DNA of 64,000 bases from Daphnia carinata. Lineage: Eukaryota; Arthropoda; Branchiopoda; Diplostraca; Daphniidae. Of the stretch, positions 55,090-64,000 are shown in pieces. Every line of letters starts with the position of its first letter. Position 1 is the stretch's first letter. A program made the translations under genes and the position numbers. The stretch is from positions 11,096,971 to 11,160,970 of the forward strand of contig NC_081333.1 of NCBI RefSeq assembly GCF_022539665.2. The letters are read 5' to 3'. Below the pieces are notes generated by a model. It was not told the DNA's origin. It saw nothing but the letters and a program-made list of their open reading frames with translations, and did not search any database.

Positions 55090-57064
55090 CAACATGGTCT
55101 CCGCGAGTTGACTCGACCGTTCGGGTTCCCAGCGGCACCCCCATTCTTGCGTTTTGATTGGCTCTCCAGCTTTGATGCCAGTGGCAACCACCACTGAAAG
55201 AAAGCAAGCTGTTGATGTGTCGTCTGCTTGTGCCGTCTGCGTGTCGTCTGCATCGATTTTAATTTTCAAAATAATTCAATTTTCAAATCACAAAATTACT
55301 AATCAAAAATCATAAAACGTTCCTGATATTAACACTGACATCTTTAACTACAACCCCTTGGATTCGACGGTAAGCGACTTTTTTGTTTCCGGTGAACCAT
55401 GATAATGTAAGTAGTTGTAATAATAATGTAAAGACTGTAAATATTTGAATATGAAAATAAACCGAATGAAAAAAATTTCTTTTTCTTTTTGTATTATAAT
55501 AACGATAAGCCTATAATAAGATAAATATAGAATCGTAAAACTGTTTTTAATTTAATTGACGTTGATAATAATAGAAAATTTAAAAATTGCGCCTAAAAAT
55601 AATGGCACCCGTTTTCTCAATTGTGATTGGTTGTTTGTAATTTAGTATTTCCTTAACTAATTTGATAAATTTTTGTTGTTTAATACCCACGAAAACATTC
55701 CTCGTGAAACAAGGAATCTAGATATTACCTTTATAACATATAATAAGCCTAAAGAATGCCTAAACGAAGGGCCCAAAGTTTTCGGTTTTTCATAGTTTCC
55801 CCTCCTCCCATACACCGTCCAAAAATTAAATATTTATTAATGGAAAAACTATTGGTCTAAAAAGAATAATTCTAATTGCAATGAATAGCCCATTCAATGG
55901 GCTATTCATTGCAAATCAAATCATAGCATATCAGCATATTCATAGCTGTAGATTTTCAGCCGCAGGGTTCTATTTCAGCTATTTATGCGAATGCCAATTG
56001 AAGGAACTGTTTAGTGTTCACCCTCAATGGACTCGCTGTGACAGCCAATGCTATTTTCGAAACATTGTAAATTTTTACCGTTAGATTCACAAAAATCGCT
56101 AAAATTTAATGCAGTTTGATTTCCATCACAAAAAAAATATAAAAAATTTTATTTGCAAAGTTTTGCGATCCAAAGATGTAATAGACCCAAACGATAAAAC
56201 GACAAAAAATCTTTCGTTCCAGAAATTTTTTGATTACCGAAATCCTACTTTTAATGTTACAGAATTAGAAAGCTCATACTAAGAGCTATTCGTTGAAATG
56301 AAAATGATTCATTTCAGACCGATAGTTTTTCCATTAATAAATATTTAATTTTTGGACGGTGTATGGGAGGAGGGGAAACTACGAAAAAATCGACAACTTT
56401 GGGCCCTTCGTTTAGGCATTCTTTTCGTTTAGGCTTATGATATGTTATTAAGGTATTATCTCGATTCCTTGTTTCACGAGGAATGTTTTCGTGGGTATTA
56501 AACAACAAAAACCTATCAAATTAGTTAAGGAAATACTAAGTTACAAACAACCAATCACAATTGAGAAAACGGGTGCCATTATTTTTAGGCGCAATTTTTA
56601 AATTTTCTATTATTATCAGCGTAAATAAAATTAAAAAACAGTTTTACGATTCTATATTTATCTTATTGTATAGGCTTATTGTTATTATAATACAAAAAAA
56701 AAGAAAATTTTTCATTCGGTTTATTTTCATATTCAAATACTTACAGTCTTACATTATTATTACAACTACTTACATTATCACGGTTCACCGGAAACAAAAA
56801 AATCGCTTACCGTCGAGTCCAAGGGGTTGTAGTAAAAGATGTCAGTGTTGATATCAGGAACGTTTTATGATTTTTGTTAGTAATTTTGTGATTTGAAATT
56901 GAATTATTTTGAAAATTAAAATCGATGCAGACGACACATCAACAGCTTGCTTTCTTTCACTGGTGGTTGCCACTGGCATCAAAGCTGGAGAGCCAATCAA
57001 AACGCAAGAATGGGGGTGCCGCTGGGAACCCGAACAGTCGAGTCAACTTGCGGAGACCATGTTG
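55090..57064. mobile_element. Large inverted-repeat element 2 (Mutator/foldback-like)
   Basis: A left arm of about 770 bp (55090-55861) and a right arm (about 56316-57064) are inverted copies with small indels, ending in CAACATGGTCTCCGC / GCGGAGACCATGTTG. Flanks GCTTAAAAC (55082-55090) and GCTTAGAAC (57065-57073) differ at one base and look like an 8-9 bp target-site duplication, as made by Mutator-like or hAT/P-type transposases. No transposase frame is present, so it is non-autonomous. The 450-bp spacer holds a perfect palindrome. Confidence 0.8.
55876..55914. repeat. Perfect 19-bp palindrome in element 2 spacer
   Basis: TTGCAATGAATAGCCCATT is followed by one C and then by its exact complement, a 39-base near-perfect hairpin just inside the left arm of element 2. 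Confidence 0.9.
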
Positions 57065-57073
57065 GCTTAGAAC

Positions 57074-59060
57074 AAGGACACGGTAGGATTCCCTAAAAGT
57101 CCGAAACGAGCGCCACGAGTAATGTGGCCCATATCTGTAGTTTACCTTGTTCTTTTGCAGTCGTCTCATAGCGGTCAGATTCAGTTCAAGGGTTAATTTT
57201 GAATACATTTATGTATATTGAATTTTGTTTATATTCATCACATACACTGGGAATTCAACGACCTGTTTATGTAGCTGTTAGGAGTAGATTAACTCAATCT
57301 TAGTTTTCTCTGTCGTCAAAAAAGTAAGTAATTAGCACAAACAATTTCTCCGATTCCTGCAGAGAATGATACAGATCGAGTCGCTTAGGATAGCCCTTGA
57401 TGTTATTGTGATAATCAATTTTGGTTTTTGTGCAATTTGTCTACTGTTAAAACACATAGATTAATAATTGCTTTTGAATATTCTCCTCGCAGTGACAATT
57501 ACCCTATTCGAATTAGTTTTGATACAACAGACTAACTAAACATTTGTTGTGTTGTTAGGGGTAGCTCAGGCGATACGCAAGGATTACAAAGACAGCCTGT
57601 AGTTGATAATTTCGAATTCCTTAGCGCCGATAACTTCGGAGGAAATTAAATCACCGGGACAAAAAGGTACGTGAAAGATTAACACATGCGGCAAGAATTG
57701 AGGGTACATGAACTCGATTTAAAAAACAAAACAGGATTGGAATATAGAGTGCATAACAGTGATAGTGTGACTAATCAAAACCTAGCGAAAATGTTTTAAA
57801 ATTATGTTTAAAGTTTCTTGCTTCCTTCATCATCTGTCGCTTGTCTGGGAGGCCGAACTACAGGAGCTGTTCCAATATAGTATCTGTTAGAAATGTAGAA
57901 ATAAGTCAAAAGCTTTCGCTGATTTGAATGCCATCTCGTCCCTTAAATAACAAAACCTCTGTAATTATTGAACATGTTTATGCTATGCATATGATACGAG
58001 CAACTTTTTACCTCATTGTTTTCTGGCTGGGATCTGCTTCCGTCCTTAACAAAGAAATTTTGTTCATTAGCGAATTGGTTGCGCTGGGGTTGTATAAGGT
58101 ACATGTCAGACTAAGTCGTTCAACTAGTACTGATATTATCCTGACACATCCTAACACATATTTACAGATACATTAGAAAATTACAAAGATTAGAATCACT
58201 TTGAGTTAAATAGATTTCGAGCTTAAATTTTGCAAAGTACAACTAACAACAACATTGAATACAAATCAGAAACCAACATACCTGACGAGCGACGCGTCCA
58301 AAGGTGGTGCCAATGCAACAGTTGCAATGGAAGATCCTTGTAAGACTGTGAACTGTGGTATTGGCTACCGCCTTATATACACGTCCACACGTTCCACGTC
58401 CTGTCTTTCCCGTAATAAACGTCTAGGGTAGGGATGCAATTCTGAAGGTCGATAGCCGCAAGATAAACTTTATTTCCACGTGAACTCTGTTAGATGACCG
58501 TTCCCCCTCGATGAACTCAAACTCTTGCACCTAAAATAGATGAACAACCTTGGGCAATTCAAATAAAGAATCAAAACGCCATTTTGTCCTTTCCAGCTCA
58601 GTAGCTCACGCACCTGCACAATATGCACTAGTGTAGTTTTATCGCATTGATTACCGATGTAGTAATTCACACTTTCTCACATACATTAATTTTGCGAACA
58701 CCAGTTGGATACCTTTTGTAATTTGTGGTTACACCAATCACGTACTAAAAAAGCACTGCATCAGCACTTGGTCTTGCCTCTGCACTAGTTTAGTTTACTT
58801 GCATATATGTATTTCACTGGGTCGTATAGCTAAGTCATTGCTTTTGCACAACATTACCCTGGCCATTTCACTTCACTATTTCATGCATTATTTAGCAGTA
58901 GCAATAATTGCTCGCAAACCATGTCTCTATAATGAACACAATGTTTGACCATGTCACACAATTTCCAAATGCCCCGTCAATCCCACCGACCTCCCGACTA
59001 CTAATACTAACGAACTATTGTTAATAATAAATGTTTTTTTTTTCAGGAACTTACTATAAA
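57074..59060. other. Intergenic stretch before the exon array
   Basis: About 2 kb with no firm gene. One possible coding exon, plus 57991-58098, encodes a signal-peptide-like segment (MIRATFYLIVFWLGSASVLN) and ends at a good donor (AAG|GTACAT), but no partner exon was found. The rest is AT-rich with nothing recognised. Confidence 0.35.
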
Positions 59061-60606
59061 ATGTGGTTGTTATTTCTGTCTGTGATGCCTGTTAGGTTTA
59101 AGCTGCAACTTGTCGTTATCTAATTATTCAAAAGCATTTTTTTTGTTTTGTCTTTTCGTTTCTGTGCGATCAGGAGGGCAACCTGCGGGGGCCGAAGAGA
59201 ACACGGGACATCGGGGGATCATCGCGGGAGCTACAAGATCGTCGCGCAAAAAGGTATCATTGATAAGTTAAAATGTACTAATTGTTTTTTTTTGTATTTT
59301 ATGTTTTTAGATTGGCCGGCCCACACCGAAGAGGCCCAACGTGGATCGTCGTGGGAGCTGCAAGATCGCCGTGGGATCGTCGAGATCGTCGCCAGTAAGG
59401 TATCATTGATAAATTAAAGTGTACTAATTGTGTTTTTTTGTATTTTATGTATCTAGATTGGCCGGCCAAAGGACCGAAAAGGCCCAACGTGGATCATCGT
59501 GGGAGCTACAAGATCGCCGTGGGATCGTCGAGATCGTCGCCAGTAAGGTATCAGTGATAAATTAAAGTGTACTAATTGTGTTTTTTTGTATTTTATGTAT
59601 CTAGATTGGCCGGCCAAAGGACCGAAAAGGCCCAACGTGGATCGTCGTGGGAGCTACAAGATCGCCGTGGGATCGTCGAGATCGTCGCCAGTAAGGTATC
59701 AGTGATAAATTAAAGTGTACTAATTGTGTTTTTTTGTATTTTATGTATCTAGATTGGCCGGCCAAAGGACCGAAAAGGCCCAACGTGGATCGTCGTGGGA
59801 GCTACAAGATCGCCGTGGGATCGTCGAGATCGTCGCCAGTAAGGTATCAGTGATAAATTAAAGTGTACTAATTGTGTTTTTTTGTATTTTTTGTATCTAG
59901 ATTGGCCGGCTAAAGGACCGAAAAGGCCCAACGTGGATCGTCGTGGGAGCTACAAGATCGCCGTGGGATCGTCGAGATCGTCGCCAGTAAGGTATCAGTG
60001 ATAAATTAAAGTGTACTAATTGTGTTTTTTTGTATTTTATGTATCTAGATTGGCCGGCCAAAGGACCGAAAAGGCCCAACGTGGATCGTCGTGGGAGCTA
60101 CAAGATCGCCGTGGGATCGTCGAGATCGTCGCCAGTAAGGTATCAGTGATAAATTAAAGTGTACTAATTGTGTTTTTTTGTATTTTATGTATCTAGATTG
60201 GCCGGCCAAAGGACCGAAAAGGCCCAACGTGGATCGTCGTGGGAGCTACAAGATCGCCGTGGGATCGTCGAGATCGTCGCCAGTAAGGTATCAGTGATAA
60301 ATTAAAGTGTACTAATTGTGTTTTTTTGTATTTTATGTATCTAGATTGGCCGGCCAAAGGACCGAAAAGGCCCAACGTGGATCGTCGTGGGAGCTACAAG
60401 ATCGCCGTGGGATCGTCGAGATCGTCGCCAGTAAGGTATCAGTGATAAATTAAAGTGTACTAATTGTGTTTTTTTGTATTTTATGTATCTAGATTGGCCG
60501 GCCCACACCGAAGAGGCCCATCAGGATCGTCGCTGGAGCAACTAGATCGCCGTGGGACGCAGGGACACCGAGGATCGCCGCCCAGCCCCGAGATTCTGCC
60601 CATTAA
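59061..60606 (+). CDS. Predicted gene built from tandemly repeated 86-nt exons
   Basis: Unknown family. A leader exon 59061-59095 (MWLLFLSVMPV, hydrophobic, after a strong acceptor TTTTTTTTTCAG) joins 59174-59253, 59311-59394, then 86-nt exons 59457-59542, 59605-59690, 59753-59838, 59901-59986, 60049-60134, 60197-60282, 60345-60430, and the last 60493-60606 with stop TAA. Total 915 nt, 304 residues, no internal stop. Because 86 is not a multiple of three, successive exons are read in rotating frames: IGRPKDRKGPTWIVV, LAGQRTEKAQRGSSW and WPAKGPKRPNVDRRG. All three frames are open. In the copy at 59901 a C-to-T change at 59911 would create TAA in one frame, but in the frame predicted here it is a silent Ala codon. 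The product would be basic, Arg/Ser/Gly-rich and low complexity, possibly secreted. The model is inferred; the array may instead be non-coding. Confidence 0.45.
59311..60578 (+). repeat. 148-bp tandem repeat, each unit an exon plus intron
   Basis: Nine units begin ATTGGCCGGC at 59311, 59457, 59605, 59753, 59901, 60049, 60197, 60345 and 60493. The seven central units start with the same core and are nearly identical including the intron part; the first and last are variants carrying CCCACACCGAAGAGG in place of CCAAAGGACCGAAAAGG. Each unit has a donor CCA|GTAAGG, a branch-site-like TACTAAT, a T-rich tract and acceptor TATCTAG. A more diverged relative of the exon lies upstream at 59174-59253. 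Confidence 0.95.
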
Positions 60607-62620
60607 GATAATGGAAAATCAGAAGATGGTACGGATGAGTATTGCCAAATCGGCATTTTTCTTACTTATTCTTGCTGTGATGTGTGTGTTTTAAAAATGT
60701 CTCCTCCGAGCCCTTTTGCCTTACCTCTGTTTTCCCTTCAAGCACTATGGATTATCGTCATTGCACCATGCCTTTACCTCGAACTGAGCACGCAACTTCA
60801 CTACACATTTAACTCACGGTTCGTTGCCTGTTTGTTTTACCTTCCATGCACCAGTAGGTAGGCTTGTTTTTAGGTAATATAACTCCGCACTTTACACCGG
60901 TATCTCACTTAAATATTGGTTGGTGTAGGTTTACTAATACTAATTGCTTTCAGGACAAACAGGAAAACGAAATAAACGTATTCGCTTTGTCCAGCGTTGA
61001 AAACAAATCAATTTTGGAGTAGCGCCTTGAAACAGTTTGGCTTTTATTCTTATATTTTTAAAAGATAGTTGCGCAAGAAAAAAAATTGACAACCCTTTTA
61101 CATAAGCGATTGCTTGGTGTCGTGTTGCGCACCCCGATTGGGCAAACTGATTGAAATCCTATAGGGCATGGGGCCAATATAAGGCAGCCCTTAACCTATC
61201 CGACCCGCCCCGAAAACCGGCATAATCACCATGGTTGATGCTGGGTCGAGCCGGCATCCTGCTATGATCTAGGGCTGGCCAGTAAGGACCTAGGATCATT
61301 GTAGTTCCAGGCGGGGATTTCCTACGTTGTGAATTGTAATTAAAACAAGAAGAGGCTTCATGCCTGGCAATCTTCGTTGTTTACCTGTACAGTCTGTAGC
61401 TACTGTGTGTGGCTTGTTGTTGTTACATGTCATTTCACATTTGTTTGATAGCATTAAACAAAATGACATAGTCACTTGCAACCATAATTGTTTGTGATTA
61501 CATCAATGCCGAAGTAAGTGCTACACTGGTAAGTGTTTCCATTATTCACCTAATTAACTTTGTAACCAAATTTTTAAGTTTTGGTTTAATTAGAATCAGA
61601 TGGTTTGATTCCTGTGAAAAGTTTTTAATTGTAAGTAATGGCAAGTGCAAAGACAATCATGATGGATGTTGATAAGTGTAGTACAAGAATTAATTACATT
61701 ATTAAATGACATATCAAGTCATACTTGTGAAAGTATGACTATACTTCAGAGGTAATGTGTATTACTATGCAATATCTTATATTGTTTCTACAACAATGGG
61801 ACAATCACCGCGTAGAACAGTCAAGATCTTAAAAGGTTATTAATTGAGGATTTGGATAATCATCATGGACTAGCCACTCAACAGGTGTTTTATGACGATC
61901 TAAGGTAATAATCACATATTCATATATGTTTGAAGGATAAACAGTAAACATTTTGAGCGCAGTCTTATATTTGTCATTCTAGTGCTATCGAAACGGTGCG
62001 TTTTGGCGTCACTCCATGTGACCGACTATAAGAACCTTGGTCGCGGTGCTGGCTATGGAATTTTCCCTGTATCGACAAACGTAAACTGAACGGTTCCGTA
62101 ATTCGCTTGTGGTGGAATTGTGTGATTTTTCACATTTACCCCTAAAATTCAAACCATTCGTTGCCGTGGCAGTTCTGATACTACTAAAGTGATTATTCAC
62201 GCTGGATTGCAATACGACGAACGTACGTAGTAGTACACAAGAGCTTCGAAAAACAACCTAATCAAAGTTGGATTGCTTAGTATGAAAAACACAACCCAAC
62301 CCAATCCAACAGAATTCATCTGGGGTCTCTTCTGTCGTAGTGAGTACATTAATTATACGTATTTTAATTTTGTTTGTAATGAAAGGGAAAACATGGAGCG
62401 TGTTTCCCAGTTGAACTAGGAATTCCGAAAAAATCACAGTGAACTTAAGATGAGATACTGTTAGAGAGCCTTACGTTTACATCTGGTGTAATTCTGAAAT
62501 AGGTAATCAAAGACAAGCGTTGCTATCGCAATTATTAATTGTTTTTACCATTCTAATGTGACGGATGTAGTTCAATATCATTGTATCGTAAACTTGTAAA
62601 GAAACAAACAAAAGGTAAAA
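60607..62620. other. Intergenic stretch between the exon array and DPP3
   Basis: About 2 kb. The first part may be the 3' UTR of the array gene; an alternative frame of the last repeat exon runs on to 60694 and ends in a hydrophobic segment (SAFFLLILAVMCVF). A GC-richer island lies at about 61140-61330. No RNA gene or recognised protein was found. Confidence 0.35.
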
Positions 62621-64000
62621 TTAAGAAAAGAATGGTTCATCTTTATGCCACAATTCTTCGAGTGCTTGATGAACAACGGAACTAGTTTCGAAACGTTCAT
62701 TCCAGGACTGGATCATTCCTGAAACATTTGCACTATATTCCAATAGCCGAACAGCCTCTCCTGGAAAGTTAACACAAAAAACGTCAATTTTTAACATCTT
62801 TTCAGTTAATAGGATTTTTCCCCCTACCTTCCAGACAAGTGTTAGACTGAACGAAAATCTTCCTGGGTTGCTTCTTTTCGAGGATAAGCGATCTCCACTC
62901 AGCAAATGGATAAGGACCCGTTGAAGATACTTCTGAGTATTTGGCATACATAGCTCGAGCAGCTTCCAAATTGCCAGTCGACTTATAAATCTTCAACATA
63001 CACAAAGTTGTGTTAGAAAATAGAAAAAAAAAATCTAACGAAAATCAAATAGATTACTTGTAGTTTTCGCAGGAAATTGCCAATGGCTTCTTTTCCAACG
63101 GTGCCGATTTTTGTCCTGTCGAGCGAAAGCAAGAAATCATCTCTGCCGTCACTTCCGATTACTTTGGCAACTTTTACCAAACCCTGGCCTGCTTCCAAAA
63201 GTACTTGGAGGATAACGTATCGCGCTTGGGAATGAGCCTGTAACGTTCAAGAGTGACAAACGAAAACAGCGAGTGAAAAATTTTCTATAAAGCAGACCTG
63301 CATCCATGATTGTGTTTTGGGATTGTAAAATTCCATGGCTCTTGTTGACCCATTCAACAGTAGACTAAGCCAGTTCACGTAAATAATATCTTGTGCCTTA
63401 TCACCTTCGTGACCAAAAATCCTAGAGGGAAAAAAAAGTGTTAATATTTTAGTGAAATCGAGTTTTCGGAAACAGTTACTTGAGGACGTCTTCGTTGAGA
63501 GACAAATAGAGACCGACACATTCTGCGCGGCATTCTTCATACGATGACGAAATGGTGGAAAACTTAGAATCGTATGTTTCTCCCTCTTCATACCAAGACA
63601 ACTATAACACATCCCGAAACAGTATGGTAAGAAGAACAAGATTGGACAAGTCTTTTAACGTATACCTTCTCATCGCCCAACGATGCTTTAACGCTCTCCA
63701 TGTCGAAGTTGTAGGTACCGTCAGGGTTTTGACGAAATAGCTTACCACTACCGTGACCCAATAATTCGTGCAAACCTACTTGCAGCTCAAACGATTCGGT
63801 GTTGTGGCTGATCAGCAACTTCTTATCTTCCTCCGAAATGAAGAAAATATTGGGATCTTTGTAAGAGGCAGGAATCACGTTACCCAATGAAACATTTTTG
63901 AACCCTTCGTCCTGGCGAATTTCACCGTCTAAAAGAACACTAGGTAAATACGCGAACAGATAGCTTAACAAAACAAATAAATAATCTTTACAGTTTGGAA
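62621..64000 (-). CDS. DPP3: Dipeptidyl peptidase 3, C-terminal part, cut by window edge
   Basis: Cytosolic zinc metallopeptidase (M49) that removes dipeptides from the N terminus of short peptides. Exons on the minus strand: >64000-63992, 63928-63666, 63601-63480, 63421-63298, 63237-63058, 62990-62828, 62760-62621; phases close. The M49 zinc motif HELLGH is encoded at about 63753-63770 ([15 protein letters not shown]), and the second zinc-binding and catalytic-region motif EECRAE appears in exon 63601-63480 ([16 protein letters not shown]). The following [31 protein letters not shown] and [15 protein letters not shown] segments match the C-terminal helical half. The residue after EECRAE is Cys, where vertebrates have Ser. 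The 5' half of the gene, including the N-terminal lobe, is beyond the window. Confidence 0.95.

Noticed and set aside
59299-60375. Seven overlapping, nearly identical minus-strand frames of about 60 codons across the tandem array
   Set aside because: They are the antisense of the repeat unit; the splice donor, branch site, T tract and acceptor all point to the plus strand, and each frame crosses the intron part.

Overview
The window reads as animal nuclear DNA, most likely a small-genome crustacean such as Daphnia. Most introns are 45-90 bp with clear GT/AG ends, the conserved genes are metazoan with arthropod relatives (striatin/Cka, widerborst, protein kinase D, pickpocket channels), and intergenic DNA is AT-rich with long T tracts. 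I rebuilt gene models by joining exons so that phase closes and conserved motifs are continuous. All names rest on recalled family motifs, not on database searches.

Layout. 1-815 (-): 5' part of a RhoGAP protein. 1780-2136 (+): BANF1. 4245-10456 (-): striatin, 14 exons. 11664-12210 (+): adaptor sigma/longin-like small protein. 12411-13130 (-): cornichon-4. 14324-19093 (+): PP2A B56 subunit. 19094-25980: long gene-poor stretch. 25981-34060: four paralogous DXD glycosyltransferases (one -, three +). 35954-36873 (-): exosome subunit EXOSC5. 37899-44145 (+): protein kinase D, 16 exons. 44903-45359: possible decayed channel fragment. 45491-48293 (+): intact pickpocket-type DEG/ENaC channel. 48294-57100: repeat-rich block with two large inverted-repeat elements and a small coiled-coil gene. 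59061-60606 (+): tandem exon array. 62621-64000 (-): 3' part of DPP3.

The conserved genes are housekeeping or signalling genes and do not form one pathway, although striatin and B56 are both PP2A regulatory (B-type) subunits. The glycosyltransferase cluster is a local tandem family; two members keep one intron and two carry three.

The most unusual part is 59.1-60.6 kb. A 148-bp unit, each copy holding an 86-nt exon and a 62-nt intron with good splice signals and a TACTAAT-like branch site, is repeated almost identically. The 86-nt exon is open in all three forward frames, so splicing consecutive copies would read the same DNA in rotating frames and give an 86-residue super-repeat. Next in interest are an inverted-repeat element (51.35-53.12 kb) with three tRNA-like sequences in its loop, and a second one (55.09-57.06 kb) with about 770-bp arms, a probable 8-9 bp target duplication and a perfect 19-bp hairpin in its spacer.
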